DNA of 64,000 nucleotides from an uncultured Verrucomicrobiota bacterium (lineage in GTDB: Bacteria; Verrucomicrobiota; Verrucomicrobiia; Opitutales; Seribacteraceae): the NCBI GenBank assembly GCA_902615835.1, contig CACMQL010000003.1, positions 1 to 64,000 of the forward strand, read 5' to 3'. Shown here piece by piece: positions 43,300 to 53,584 of this stretch (positions within the stretch are counted from its first letter, which is position 1; each line of letters starts with the position of its first letter). The notes under the pieces are model-generated. The model was not told the origin of the DNA and made no database searches. It saw nothing but the letters and a program-made list of their open reading frames with translations. Both the position numbers and the translations under genes were made by a program.

Positions 43300-45342
43300 T
43301 TAGGCGGGGACACCAGCAGGTTGTACCCCTGGGTCCATGTCATCCTCCTTAGATTCGCTTTCCTTAGTTTCCTGATCAGGCTCCTCAACGCTATTTTCTT
43401 CGTTTTCCATGGCAGTATTTGCGGAGTTTATGATCGGGGAAATAATTTTGCCGTGATCCAGAATCTCGTGAATGTGTTTTCCCTCGATGGTCTCATGTTC
43501 AAGAAGAGCTTCAGCTGACATATGCAAAGCTTCAGCATTTTCCTCAAGGATTGTACGAGCACGGTTATATTGATCGTCGATGATCGTTTTGATTGCGATG
43601 TCAATTTTTTGGGCTGTTTCTTCGCTGTAATTTTGAGCACGGCTAAGTTCTTTCCCTAAGAAGACCTGATCTTGTTTATCGCCAAAGGAAATCATGCCCA
43701 AATCACTCATGCCCCAATCACATACCATGCTTCTGGCAATGTTGGTTGCCATGCGGATGTCACCGGCAGCACCACTGGTTATGTCGCCTATTTCGATTTC
43801 TTCAGCCGCCCTTCCGCCCATCGCACAGCAGACCTGGTTAAGAACCCTGCGTTTACTGTGATTTAAAATATCTTTCTTGGGTGTAAACATGGTACTTCCC
43901 AAACTTTGTCCTCGAGGGATGATAGTGACTTTATGAATGGGTAGAAGTCCGTCATCTATTTTTGCCTGAACAATCGCATGGCCGGCCTCATGATAAGCGA
44001 TGATTTTACGATCTTCATCATCCATGACTCGCCTTCTTTCACGACCAAAAGAAATTTTTTCACGAGCGTCGTCCAAATCAATACGCTCGACAACTTTTTT
44101 CCTGCGACGGGCAGCAATGAGAGCACCTTCGTTGAGCAGGTTGGCAAGGTCGGCACCGGAGAAACCTGCGGTTGCCCTAGCAAGAGAGGTAAGCTCCACA
44201 TCTTCAGAAAGTTTTATTTTCTTTGCATGAACCTTGAGAATTGCTTCCCGCCCTTCAAGGTCTGGCAAATCGATAACAACCTGGCGATCAAACCTCCCCG
44301 GTCTTAATAAAGCATTATCCAACACATCAGGTCTATTAGTTGCAGCAATAATGATGACACCTTCATGCCCATCAAAACCATCCATCTCCACCAAAAGCGA
44401 ATTGAGTGTTTGTTCACGCTCGTCATTTCCACCACCTAAACCTGCACCACGCTGACGCCCAACCGCGTCAATCTCATCAATGAAAATAAGACAGGGGGCA
44501 CTTTTTCGACCCTGTTCAAACATGTCCCGAACGCGGGCAGCACCCACACCGACAAACATTTCAACGAAGTCAGATCCACTGATGCTGAAAAAGGGGACTT
44601 CAGCTTCTCCAGCAACCGCTTTGGCAAGAAGTGTCTTTCCTGTACCTGGTGGTCCTACCATCAGCACTCCTTTGGGGATAGTCCCGCCAATCTTGCGAAA
44701 TCTTTTGGGGTCTTTGAGAAAGTCAACGATTTCGGATACCTCTTCCTTGGCTTCATCGCACCCCGCAACATCCTTGAAAACAACTTTTTCATTTTCCCGG
44801 GTAAGCATTTTTGCCTTACTTTTACCGAAATTTAGGGCACCTTTTCCAGCCATACGTAACTGCCTGACAAATAAAAAATATAACAAACCAATAATAAGTA
44901 AAAACGGTAGCAAGCTGAAGAGTAGATCCGTCCAAATAGTGCTGGAGGGTTCTTCGACTAATCGCCCACCAAGTAAAGATCTTAGATCTTTGTAATCAGA
45001 TTCAGTTATCCTTCCCTTTACTACAAATGGAAGCGTTTTGTATTGATTTTCGTCAATTTCAAATGCCGGGTTAAGTACCTTGCCGTTGACCACATACCAT
45101 TCCTCACCCCCTTTTGGATCGCTTTGTATGACTGCTTTTTCGATTCGGTCATCCTTCGCTGCGGATAGCAAATCGTCGACTGAACTAAGTGCACGCTGAC
45201 TGGGAGCAATTTCACCCGATTGTGCCAACACTAACCCTATGATTGCTGCAAGGATTGCGAGCCATATGAACAAGACTTTTGGATTAAAGCTTTTGGGCTG
45301 GGTTGATTGATTTTTGTTTTCGTTGTCACTCACGTTTATCAT
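43300..45342 (-). CDS. ftsH: ATP-dependent zinc metalloprotease FtsH
   Basis: A 680-residue membrane AAA+ protease. Two transmembrane segments (22-40 and 138-160) flank a small periplasmic domain. The AAA module has Walker A GPPGTGKT (230-237), Walker B IFIDE (286-290) and the second region of homology NRPDVLD. The zinc site is HEAGH (451-455). The C-terminal 50 residues are acidic and low-complexity (about 630-680). FtsH degrades membrane and short-lived regulatory proteins. It follows tilS by 11 bases, the common tilS-ftsH arrangement. Confidence 0.97.
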   Translation of the reverse strand: MINVSDNENKNQSTQPKSFNPKVLFIWLAILAAIIGLVLAQSGEIAPSQRALSSVDDLLSAAKDDRIEKAVIQSDPKGGEEWYVVNGKVLNPAFEIDENQYKTLPFVVKGRITESDYKDLRSLLGGRLVEEPSSTIWTDLLFSLLPFLLIIGLLYFLFVRQLRMAGKGALNFGKSKAKMLTRENEKVVFKDVAGCDEAKEEVSEIVDFLKDPKRFRKIGGTIPKGVLMVGPPGTGKTLLAKAVAGEAEVPFFSISGSDFVEMFVGVGAARVRDMFEQGRKSAPCLIFIDEIDAVGRQRGAGLGGGNDEREQTLNSLLVEMDGFDGHEGVIIIAATNRPDVLDNALLRPGRFDRQVVIDLPDLEGREAILKVHAKKIKLSEDVELTSLARATAGFSGADLANLLNEGALIAARRRKKVVERIDLDDAREKISFGRERRRVMDDEDRKIIAYHEAGHAIVQAKIDDGLLPIHKVTIIPRGQSLGSTMFTPKKDILNHSKRRVLNQVCCAMGGRAAEEIEIGDITSGAAGDIRMATNIARSMVCDWGMSDLGMISFGDKQDQVFLGKELSRAQNYSEETAQKIDIAIKTIIDDQYNRARTILEENAEALHMSAEALLEHETIEGKHIHEILDHGKIISPIINSANTAMENEENSVEEPDQETKESESKEDDMDPGVQPAGVPA

Positions 45343-45353
45343 TCTGTTTGGGC

Positions 45354-46784
45354 TTACTCATAAGTCAAATGGATTACCTTATCTGTTGAGGCAATTATTT
45401 TGTACTTTTCTGAGGGAGGAAAACCGGGGATCCAGAGTATTTCCCCAAGTGTATTTACAATGAGCGGTGTTTCCTCTTTTCTTTGGTGTGTCCATTTCCT
45501 ATCGATCATTAGTTTGCTTACTTTGCTACTTCCATCTGATCCGAGGATGTGCAATTTGTCTCCTTCCCTTCTTGATCTAACGAGTAATTTTATCCTTTGG
45601 GCAGAAATGTAAGCTTCCTTCGATTCAGAAACTTTTTTCGCTACAGCATTCTTCACACTCTGGCAGTTTGCTGACAGCGGTAAAGCCTTTAGTCTTTTTC
45701 CATTTGGAAAGAATATTGAATGTTCTAAAGGTAAAGATGTTATTGGTATTCGTGATTTTTGATATATCGAACTACCAACTGAGAGTAATCCATCTTTGAT
45801 TGCAACCCTTAGGTTGTTTGGCAGGTCAGTTGTACTGATTTTTCCAACTTTGATCTGTTTTAAAATTTCGTTTTCATTTCCATCAAAAGAAAATCCAAAG
45901 GGGAGAGATTCTGTAAGCCAAAGACGAATAATTCTCCTTCTGATTGCAATTGGATGTGTATTGAAACAGTCGATTTTGATTAACTTGCCGTTTTTGCAAT
46001 CCCGATAAGCTTTATTTGCATAGGAATCCAAAGCATCTGCATCCTGCTCCAGAAGTTCCCTTGTTTTTGAAATACCTTGATGGAAGTCGCGTTCAAAGGA
46101 ATCTTTCCAAGGAGGAACGACATGACTGCGAATCCGATTCCTCAAATGCTTACCTTCCTTGTTACTTTGATCCTCGCGCCATGGTATCTTTGATTTTATG
46201 AGAAAATCTCTGATTTCCATTCGAGAGAAATTGAGTAAAGGTCGAATCAAAAGGAGGTTATCATGAATGGTGACTGGCTTTGGAGCATTAAGTCCAGATA
46301 CGGTGCTGGATCGGGGCAGTCTCCATAAAAATGTTTCAGCTACATCATCGGCATGATGACCCAAAAATATATGACATAGGGTCTTTTTCGTAGCCACATC
46401 CTTGAAAAATTCCATCCTTTTATCCCTGAGTGATGCCTCATCTTTTTTCATGTAAGAATTCTGAATCTCGGATGTAAAAGGAATCCCTAAATGATTTCCT
46501 ATATCATTAACAAATTTTTGATCTGATTCTGAATCCTGTCCGCGAAGTCTGTGATTAAAGTGACAAAGCACTAAACGATCTCTCAAGATTGGAAATTTAT
46601 AAAAAAGCAAAAATGTCAAAAAGGTTGAGTCTGCACCTCCCGAACAGGCAATCGCCCACTTTTGATCCTCTTTACAATCATCAAGAATTTCTAAAATTCC
46701 GTTCGGAATTCTGTCCTTTACCTGAATTTGAGCAAATAATGACTCTAAATCCAATGCTTTAGGAAATGCCCAAGATGAGGACAT
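45354..46784 (-). CDS. tilS: tRNA(Ile)-lysidine synthase TilS
   Basis: A 476-residue PP-loop ATPase. The SGGADS motif is at 48-53, with HHADDVAET (about 150) and [11 protein letters not shown] farther on, all TilS signatures; the C-terminal domain (about 390-476, [11 protein letters not shown]) matches the tRNA-binding part. It converts C34 of a tRNA-Ile to lysidine so that AUA is read as isoleucine. Its start overlaps the serS stop by one base. Confidence 0.95.
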   Translation of the reverse strand: MSSSWAFPKALDLESLFAQIQVKDRIPNGILEILDDCKEDQKWAIACSGGADSTFLTFLLFYKFPILRDRLVLCHFNHRLRGQDSESDQKFVNDIGNHLGIPFTSEIQNSYMKKDEASLRDKRMEFFKDVATKKTLCHIFLGHHADDVAETFLWRLPRSSTVSGLNAPKPVTIHDNLLLIRPLLNFSRMEIRDFLIKSKIPWREDQSNKEGKHLRNRIRSHVVPPWKDSFERDFHQGISKTRELLEQDADALDSYANKAYRDCKNGKLIKIDCFNTHPIAIRRRIIRLWLTESLPFGFSFDGNENEILKQIKVGKISTTDLPNNLRVAIKDGLLSVGSSIYQKSRIPITSLPLEHSIFFPNGKRLKALPLSANCQSVKNAVAKKVSESKEAYISAQRIKLLVRSRREGDKLHILGSDGSSKVSKLMIDRKWTHQRKEETPLIVNTLGEILWIPGFPPSEKYKIIASTDKVIHLTYE

Positions 46785-48061
46785 TACGATACATTTTTAT
46801 TTCCGATATATTGATCCGGAAACCATTTATTAAGGCAATATGGTACTTTTACAGTACCATTTGGCTGCAAGTTATTTTCGAGAATAGCAGCCAAAACGCG
46901 AGGGATCGCCAATGCGGACCCATTGAGGGTATGTAATGGCTTTGGTTTTCCGTCCTCTCCACGAAATCGAATATTGGCACGCCTTGCTTGAAAATCAGTG
47001 AAATTACTGCAACTTGAAACTTCGAGCCATCTTTTTTGCCCTGCTGCCCATACTTCGAGGTCGTATTGCTTGGAGTGAGGAAACCCTATATCACCCGAAC
47101 AAATCAGCAGCACTCGGTATGGCAAACCGAGTTTTTGCAAAAGCCCTTCGGCATCAGTTTTTAATTTTTCAAGTTCTTCAAAACTTTCTTCCGGATGAGT
47201 CCATTTTACCAGTTCTACTTTGTCAAATTGATGCAACCGGTTAAGGCCTCGTACATCCTTGCCCCAACTTCCCGCCTCCCTGCGGAAGCAAGGAGTGTAT
47301 GCACATCTCTTGACTGGTAACTGCTCAGCGGAAAGAATTTCATCCCGGAAGAAATTAGTCACTGGAACTTCTGCAGTAGGTATAAGGTAAACCTCCTCGT
47401 TTTGATCAAGATACATCTGCCCTTCTTTGTCGGGGAGTTGGCCGGTAGCAGTTGCACTGGCTGCATTCACCAAGATTGGGGAATGCACCTCTTCATATCC
47501 ATTGTTTCCTGCTTCCTCCAAAAAGAAGTTGATCAAGGCACGAACCAGTTGGGACATCTCACCCATATAAAAAGGAAAGCCTGCTCCTGTAACTTTAACA
47601 CCACGAGGAAAATCAATCATTTGATCGAACCAGGGTATGTCGAAGTGAGGAATGGAATTCGGAAACTCACCCTCGATATCTCCCCAAGTAGATACAGTTT
47701 GATTATCCTGCTCCCCCTTGCCATCAGGTACGGATTCGTGGGGGAGATTTGGGACGGTCATGAGTGCCTCCTGGAAGGACTCGTCCGCCTTCCTGGAAAT
47801 GGCTTCCAATTCCTTAACCTTGGCAGCTAATTCTTTCATCTCTGCAACCTTGGCGAGAAACTCCGGTGAACCCTTGGATAACTGCGACATTTCACTGTTT
47901 ACCGCTTTCTGCCCTGCTCTTGCCTGCTCCGCGACCGAAATCGCTTCCCTGCGTTTTAGGTCTGCCTCAACAACTGCGTCCAAATTGCATTCAAATTTTT
48001 TACGTGAAATTGCAAATCGCAAACCATCTGGGTTATTTCTGAGTGAGGAAATATCAATCAT
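46784..48061 (-). CDS. serS: Seryl-tRNA synthetase SerS
   Basis: A 425-residue class II synthetase. The N-terminal coiled-coil arm (about residues 28-105) binds the tRNA long variable arm. Motif 2 is CFRREAGSWGKDVRGLNRLH, and motif 3 is LNGSALAIPRVLAAILEN near the C-terminus. Length and layout are standard. It charges tRNA-Ser and tRNA-Sec. It is the first gene of serS-tilS-ftsH-small basic protein on the minus strand. Confidence 0.97.
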   Translation of the reverse strand: MIDISSLRNNPDGLRFAISRKKFECNLDAVVEADLKRREAISVAEQARAGQKAVNSEMSQLSKGSPEFLAKVAEMKELAAKVKELEAISRKADESFQEALMTVPNLPHESVPDGKGEQDNQTVSTWGDIEGEFPNSIPHFDIPWFDQMIDFPRGVKVTGAGFPFYMGEMSQLVRALINFFLEEAGNNGYEEVHSPILVNAASATATGQLPDKEGQMYLDQNEEVYLIPTAEVPVTNFFRDEILSAEQLPVKRCAYTPCFRREAGSWGKDVRGLNRLHQFDKVELVKWTHPEESFEELEKLKTDAEGLLQKLGLPYRVLLICSGDIGFPHSKQYDLEVWAAGQKRWLEVSSCSNFTDFQARRANIRFRGEDGKPKPLHTLNGSALAIPRVLAAILENNLQPNGTVKVPYCLNKWFPDQYIGNKNVS

Positions 48062-48109
48062 GTTTAAAATTAAATAGAATCAGTCTTTGGCTGAACTGTA
48101 AAAATCAAT

Positions 48110-49045
48110 TTAATCTGTCGTATTAGTATTGTCGCTTAACAAGCATTTTATCGCACTTTTTACATCACCTATTTGAATTTCGTCAATTCTGCGGGTTGGG
48201 GAACGAATAATTATATTATTCTGATGGTCGATTGGGTATGGTCCATACTTAATTGGTTCAGTTGGTCCGAATAAAGCTATCATTTTTTTTCGCAATGCCG
48301 AGGCAATGTGTAAAGGAGCACTATCGTTGCAGATAATTAACGAAGCATTGCTAACAACTTCAGGAAGATTTCCAAGGGCTATGTTTCCGCGAAGATCTTG
48401 GCACGCAGAGAATCTATTATCTTTGTGATTCCCTGCAATAAATACATTGAAATTATATTCTTTTAGGATCCAGTTAGCTAATTCTTCAAAAAAAGGCCAA
48501 ATTTTCTCATTTCGCCTACTCTCAGGGAACAAAATGATGCTTGTTGCCTGAACAGTATTTTTTACCCTTGAATTGGCTTTGAGATCCAAAGGTAAACTTT
48601 CGTCAAATTTAATGATGCCAAGCTCAGATAAAAAAGGGGTCAGTCGGTCAATCGCATGAACTTCTAGATTTTTGAATTTCGATTCTACAGTCTTGTAAAA
48701 AAGCGTTGAGAATTCCCTCCCATCCGATCTGCCTAATTTCAACTTAGACTTGGAGGATTTAGTGATAATTGAGCTTCGCAATAAACCTTGCAAATCAAGG
48801 CAGTAATCATATTCGAACTTCCTAATTTCAGAAATTAAACTAAGGTAAGCTATTATGCCTTTACCTCTTTTAAAAATAAAATACCTGTCTATCCATTTAA
48901 CTGACTCTAATATGCCTTCCAGTCCACTCTTGATTACCCAGTGAATCTCACATTTTGGAAATTTTACTTTTATTTGCCGAACAACTCTTAAGGCGTGCAC
49001 GACATCTCCGAGCGAGGATGGCTTAACTATAAGTATTCTATTCAA
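48110..49045 (-). CDS. Family 9 (heptosyltransferase-type) glycosyltransferase
   Basis: A 311-residue GT9 enzyme. The N-terminal RILIVKPSSLGDVVHALRVV and the C-terminal ICNDSAPLHIASALRKKMIALFGPTEP blocks are those of ADP-heptose:LPS heptosyltransferases (WaaC/WaaF). It should add a heptose or related sugar to LPS core on the cytoplasmic face. It is divergent from the acyltransferase-GT9 fusion across 29 bases and marks the left border of the A+T-rich envelope cluster. Confidence 0.88.
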   Translation of the reverse strand: MNRILIVKPSSLGDVVHALRVVRQIKVKFPKCEIHWVIKSGLEGILESVKWIDRYFIFKRGKGIIAYLSLISEIRKFEYDYCLDLQGLLRSSIITKSSKSKLKLGRSDGREFSTLFYKTVESKFKNLEVHAIDRLTPFLSELGIIKFDESLPLDLKANSRVKNTVQATSIILFPESRRNEKIWPFFEELANWILKEYNFNVFIAGNHKDNRFSACQDLRGNIALGNLPEVVSNASLIICNDSAPLHIASALRKKMIALFGPTEPIKYGPYPIDHQNNIIIRSPTRRIDEIQIGDVKSAIKCLLSDNTNTTD

Positions 49046-49074
49046 TTAAGTACAAATTTTACTTATAATTCAGA

Positions 49075-50952
49075 ATGGTTTTTTTTATAAAAACATTTGG
49101 TTTCATTTTTGCTCATCTCAATACATCTACTTTGGAGCAGATTGTTTCACTGCTGGCAAAACTCTTCTCTATTTTACCTACTTCCAGGAAACAGACTTTA
49201 CTTTCAAACCTTAGGTATGCATTCCCACAATGGACCGATGATAAAATTCACAGAGTGGCTAGAATCTCTGTGGCCAGAATGTTAGAAATGGGTTTCTTTT
49301 CGCTTACATATCCTTTTATGTCAAAAAGCAGGTGGAGTAGTTCAGTCTTGTATTCTGAAAATACCGAAAAAAAATTATTTGAACTTAAGAAATTGAAAAC
49401 TCCGGTTCTTTTTTTACTTCCTCACTTTGCGCTATTTGAAACACTTGCAACCTCCCCAAACTTTCGTCCATTTGCTGGTAAAAGGCTTGGCGCAATCTTT
49501 AGACCGAATCGAAGCCCCAAACTTGACCAATGGATCGAATCCGCAAGGAACTCCACTGGACTCGTGACTTTTTCCAGGAAAGAGGGGTTGCTGAAGGCTA
49601 AATCTTTCTTGAAGGAAGGTAATTGGTTAGTTGTCCTTTTTGATCAAAATGCTGGTGATAGAGGAACTTTGGATCTTTTTTTGGACCGCCTTGTTTCTTA
49701 CACCACCCTGCCCGACTCTCTTGCTCGAAGTACCGGAGCCAAGCCAGTCTTTATTTTTCCAAGGCGAATTAAGTTCTTTCAATCTAAACTGGAGATTTTC
49801 GAAATCCCGCACGGGAATGAAACATCTATTGCTACCAATTCTCATAGATTGCTCGAAAGAATTCTGAAAACTGATACTGACGGATGCCCGGAATGGCTAT
49901 GGTCCCACGGGAAGTGGAAAATTCATGCAAGAGTTGAATCAAGGTATCAATTATTAAATAAGCGGAAGCAACTTATTGTAGGCAAGGCACTCTGCAGGAG
50001 AACAAACTTTTTCATCAGAATGCCCAATTGGCTTGGAGATGTGTTGATGACAATTCCCGTTCTCTTGGCTATCCGAAAAGGAAGACCCGATGTTAGATTT
50101 ACTCTTGTGGCAAAACCTCAATATATGTCTCTTCTAAGAAAATTTGAACTGGGAGATGATTATCTTCCATTACCAAAAGGAGGTTTTGGCTATTTCTTGA
50201 ATTTTCGTAAGCAACTTAAATGTAGACCAGAAAATTACTTACTTTTTACGAACTCTCTTAGAGGAGATATTGAAGCCTTCCTTTCAGGTTCCAGCCAAAG
50301 GTTTGGTCTTAATTTGCCCAATCGACTGCGACCATTGTTAACAAACGCTTTTGATACAGCAAAATTAGATCGAGATGGATTTCGTCAAATGCACCAGACT
50401 GAAGTATGGGAGCAAATGGCAAGGTATTTTGGTTTAAGGGAACCAATTTCAAAAGAACCTCTCCGTTTTACCAAGATTTTGCGAAATAAGTTCAAAATTG
50501 GGTTAGTTCCAGGTTCCTCAAATTCTCCCGAGAAAAGGTGGTCATCTTCTAATTGGATTTCGCTGATTGAAAAATTATCATCCTTCGACAATGGTTTTGA
50601 TTTTCATCTTTATGGCACCGTAAAAGATATAGGAATTACTAAGGATATTTCGACTTCCTTGTGTTCTGCTAATGTTTTTGATCATGCAGGAAAGACAGAT
50701 TTATCTGAACTTTCCGAAGAATTAGCTTCGTGCGGTTTAGTAATTGGAAATGATACTGGGGCAATGCATCTTGCCAACATGGTAGGTTCGCCTGTGGTCG
50801 TTCTATTTGGACCAACTGACTCAATGAAAACTAAACCATTTTTTGGTTGTGAATGTATTGCTCTACATTCACCAAATCCATTAAAAATAGATCATCTAAC
50901 TTCTGACGAGGTGTTCAGGGTGATGAAGAAAAAGTATGAAAATATTTCCTGA
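49075..50952 (+). CDS. Fused lipid A acyltransferase (LpxL-like) and GT9 glycosyltransferase
   Basis: A 625-residue two-domain protein. Residues 1-290 form an LPLAT domain: a hydrophobic N-terminus, the catalytic HFALFE (H-x4-E pattern, near residue 118) and the GNWLVVLFDQNAG block. Residues 310-620 form a GT9 domain beginning PNWLGDVLMTIPVLLAIRK and ending with GNDTGAMHLANMVGSPVVV and FGPTD. A late acyltransferase (lauroyl or myristoyl transfer to Kdo-lipid A) joined to a heptosyltransferase-type domain would couple acylation and core glycosylation. I see no frame change inside, so the fusion is genuine. The stop overlaps the next gene by 17 bases. Confidence 0.85.
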   Translation: MVFFIKTFGFIFAHLNTSTLEQIVSLLAKLFSILPTSRKQTLLSNLRYAFPQWTDDKIHRVARISVARMLEMGFFSLTYPFMSKSRWSSSVLYSENTEKKLFELKKLKTPVLFLLPHFALFETLATSPNFRPFAGKRLGAIFRPNRSPKLDQWIESARNSTGLVTFSRKEGLLKAKSFLKEGNWLVVLFDQNAGDRGTLDLFLDRLVSYTTLPDSLARSTGAKPVFIFPRRIKFFQSKLEIFEIPHGNETSIATNSHRLLERILKTDTDGCPEWLWSHGKWKIHARVESRYQLLNKRKQLIVGKALCRRTNFFIRMPNWLGDVLMTIPVLLAIRKGRPDVRFTLVAKPQYMSLLRKFELGDDYLPLPKGGFGYFLNFRKQLKCRPENYLLFTNSLRGDIEAFLSGSSQRFGLNLPNRLRPLLTNAFDTAKLDRDGFRQMHQTEVWEQMARYFGLREPISKEPLRFTKILRNKFKIGLVPGSSNSPEKRWSSSNWISLIEKLSSFDNGFDFHLYGTVKDIGITKDISTSLCSANVFDHAGKTDLSELSEELASCGLVIGNDTGAMHLANMVGSPVVVLFGPTDSMKTKPFFGCECIALHSPNPLKIDHLTSDEVFRVMKKKYENIS

Positions 50953-51766
50953 AACTACAAATGTAGTAAAGAAGCTATTGAATTTTAGCGTGACCAGAAC
51001 TCTTAATTATAAAAAATTGAAAATTCCCAGTATTCATGGCATTAAGGTCGGACTTAGTAATGAAAAATGGATGTCGGGATTGATTACAAAGCTTACTAAT
51101 ATTACGGAAGGTAAAATATTTTGGGATGTTGGGGCAAATCTTGGTCAAACCTTAGTGAAATTGAAAACGGTAAACGATTCATGGACATATGTGGGTTTTG
51201 AGCCAAATCCAACATGTGTTTACTATCTGCAGGAATTGATAAAGAAGAATCAATTATCCGATACAACAATATTACCCATTGGCTTATATGTAGAAGATAC
51301 ATTACTTGAACTAGAAACTTATGGAGATGATGCAGATCCTCTTGGCTCTATTGTCAGTAATTTTCGCGAAAGTCGTACAGAATCAAGAAAGAAATGGGTT
51401 TCACTGCTTACATATTCTGCACTACCTGAATCCATTAAATCTGAAAAAGTTGATGTCCTAAAAATCGATGCGGAAGGTGCTGAATTTGATGTTTTGTCCA
51501 CATTGGAACCGCTTATTCAAAAGTACAGACCTTACCTTGTAATAGAAATTCTTCCTGTTTACAGATTAGATAATTATCAAAGATTGCATCAGCAGAATAA
51601 AATTGAATCGTATTTCCAGAAGAACAAGTACTGCCTTTTTCGAATTAGCAAAAAAGGTGGTTATTATGATTGCTTAGATGCAATTGATTTCATTGGTGTT
51701 CACGACAACTTGGAGCATTGTGATTATTTGGTCTGCCCAAAGGAAAAAAGATCTCATTTCGACTAA
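50936..51766 (+). CDS. FkbM-family methyltransferase
   Basis: A 276-residue SAM-dependent methyltransferase. Motif I is FWDVGANLGQTL (about residue 62), and the FkbM hallmark VDVLKIDAEGAEFDVL lies at about 174-189, followed by YLVIEILP. FkbM enzymes O-methylate sugars or other hydroxyls, in keeping with the glycan cluster. The ATG overlaps the end of the acyltransferase-GT9 gene by 17 bases, so translation may be coupled. Confidence 0.87.
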   Translation: MKIFPETTNVVKKLLNFSVTRTLNYKKLKIPSIHGIKVGLSNEKWMSGLITKLTNITEGKIFWDVGANLGQTLVKLKTVNDSWTYVGFEPNPTCVYYLQELIKKNQLSDTTILPIGLYVEDTLLELETYGDDADPLGSIVSNFRESRTESRKKWVSLLTYSALPESIKSEKVDVLKIDAEGAEFDVLSTLEPLIQKYRPYLVIEILPVYRLDNYQRLHQQNKIESYFQKNKYCLFRISKKGGYYDCLDAIDFIGVHDNLEHCDYLVCPKEKRSHFD

Positions 51767-51786
51767 GTAATTTACCTACAGGCACA

Positions 51787-52842
51787 GTGCAAGTCATTCA
51801 AATTGTGAAGAAATTTGGTCCAGTTGGTGGAATGGAGGAATATGTTTTCCAACTTTCCATCGAACTATCCAAGTTAGGTATTGAGGTTATTGTGTTGTGT
51901 GAAAAATCGTTTTCCAGAGATTCTCCTTCAATTAAGGTTATTGAGCTAGGCGAGACTATTAAACCGCGGTGGTTTTCTCATTATCAATTTTCTCAAAAGG
52001 TCAGCAATTGGTTAGCTGAAAACCCACATAAAACTAGGATTATTCATAGTCACGAACGGCAGAGTAGTCACCATGTGTCTACCTTTCACACTATCCCGTT
52101 TGGTCATGGTCGAGGACGATTTTTCAGATTCTTAAGTTTGAGAAATTATTTTTACGAAGAGTTGGAAAGAAAGGAGTTGATGGGACGTCATGTAACAGCA
52201 ATTGTACCAGTAAGCAACAAGCTTGGTGATATAATATCAAACAAGCATATTGCGGTTAAAAAAAATTTACTGGATGCGATTCATCCAGGAGTTACAGCCC
52301 CTATTGTAAACTCACATGGAAGGAATGTTCCGCCAGACGGTGGAACCATTGGATTTATTGGGAAAGAATGGAAAAGAAAGGGGTTATCAAAAGTCCTTCA
52401 GATCTGGAGAGAATTAAAGAAAAGTAGACCAAATTTAAGGCTTGAAGTTGCTGGTCCTTGTCCAGCGGAAATTCAGTCTTTGTTTTCTTCCAGTGAAAAA
52501 AATTACGAACTGTTGGGATATGTAGTCGGCAAAGCCAAACTTTTTGAATCGATTGACATATTAATTCATCCAGCAAAACTTGAGGCATTCGGTATGGTAA
52601 TAACTGAAGCAATATCTTTTGGAGTTCCGGTACTTTGCTCGAGTGAGTGTGGTGCAGCAGAAATTATTAGTGATAGATACAAAAGTTCAGCTTTATCCTA
52701 CCAAAGTAAAAATAAATTTTGGTTGAATGAACTGGAGAGTATACTCTCTAATAAAAAATCAATGGAAGTGTATACAAGATCTTGGGAGCAAGTTGCTCGT
52801 GAATATCTCTCTATTTATGAGTCAATTACTTGCAGAATTTAA
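51787..52842 (+). CDS. Family 4 glycosyltransferase
   Basis: A 351-residue GT-B enzyme starting at GTG 51787. The glycine-rich acceptor loop KKFGPVGGMEEYV is at 8-20; the sugar-nucleotide domain has GFIGKEWKRKG and the EX7E-like block ILIHPAKLEAFGMVITEA, then SECGAAEI. It transfers a sugar from a nucleotide donor with retention. It converges with the next FkbM gene and overlaps it by 21 bases, tail to tail, which is tight even for this cluster. Confidence 0.86.
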   Translation: MQVIQIVKKFGPVGGMEEYVFQLSIELSKLGIEVIVLCEKSFSRDSPSIKVIELGETIKPRWFSHYQFSQKVSNWLAENPHKTRIIHSHERQSSHHVSTFHTIPFGHGRGRFFRFLSLRNYFYEELERKELMGRHVTAIVPVSNKLGDIISNKHIAVKKNLLDAIHPGVTAPIVNSHGRNVPPDGGTIGFIGKEWKRKGLSKVLQIWRELKKSRPNLRLEVAGPCPAEIQSLFSSSEKNYELLGYVVGKAKLFESIDILIHPAKLEAFGMVITEAISFGVPVLCSSECGAAEIISDRYKSSALSYQSKNKFWLNELESILSNKKSMEVYTRSWEQVAREYLSIYESITCRI

Positions 52843-53584
52843 GAGTCTCCGGTTGACAAAAACTAAATCCTGATCCTCTTTTTGGGATCGTTCTAAGCGT
52901 TTGTTTCTTTCAAATGCAAAACTGTGCAGAAAATCCACTATTTGATCTGCAGTACAAATCGGAGGATGCACTTCAATTAATAAAATTGAGATTTCATTTA
53001 GGAAATCAGTTGAACCTTTAAGGACATCAAGTTCACTTCCCTCTACATCGATTTTCAATATATCGGGGGAAGGTACACTGAATTCTTCAACAAACCAATT
53101 TAGTGAAATAACTTCAACGGGGTATTTTTTCCTTATAGTTCTCCGGGAAACCTTTTCCTTCGATAAAGAGGCTGAAATAGGCGACCTGTTTTCGTAGAAT
53201 GTTGAGATGCTATTTCTATCAGCAATAGCGAATTGATGAAGTGATATATTGTTTTGGAGGTTATTTGCTCTAATATTTTCCTTGAACTTGTTGTTTACTT
53301 TTACTTGAGGCTCGAATGCATGGATTTTTGCTTTTGGGAAAAAATCTAGAGTTCGTAGTGAGAAAAAACCACAATTTGCACCAAGATCAAAGAACACAGG
53401 TTCATTTTTCTTAATAAGTTTATCTATTGCCCGAAAATTAAAAAACATTTTCCACAAATATTTGCTGATATAACTGAAAATCAGATCGATTATGCAGCAA
53501 GACATCCAGTTTGCTCTCAGTTCGAAATTTTAGTGGAGACTTATTAATGAAGAAATCTCGTATATGAGAAAAAAACTTAGTCAT
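52822..53584 (-). pseudogene. FkbM-family methyltransferase gene with one frameshift
   Basis: The conserved part (53505 down to 52822) holds FFDLGANCGFFSLR, then ILKIDVEGSELDVLKG and ILLIEVHPP, an FkbM enzyme. The family's N-terminus appears in another frame: from ATG 53584 it reads MTKFFSHIRDFFINKSPLKF and later LLHNRSDFQLYQQIFVENVF, then hits a stop. Removing one base from the T6 run (A6 at 53440-53445 on the plus strand) joins the two. So the gene really starts at 53584, overlapping the stop of the decayed methyltransferase upstream (ATGA), and is now frameshifted or mis-sequenced. Confidence 0.72.

Noticed and set aside
43245-43388. N-terminal extension of the small basic protein
   Set aside because: The family starts at MSRHPSFKP; the extra 48 codons overlap the ftsH 3' end and show no family similarity.
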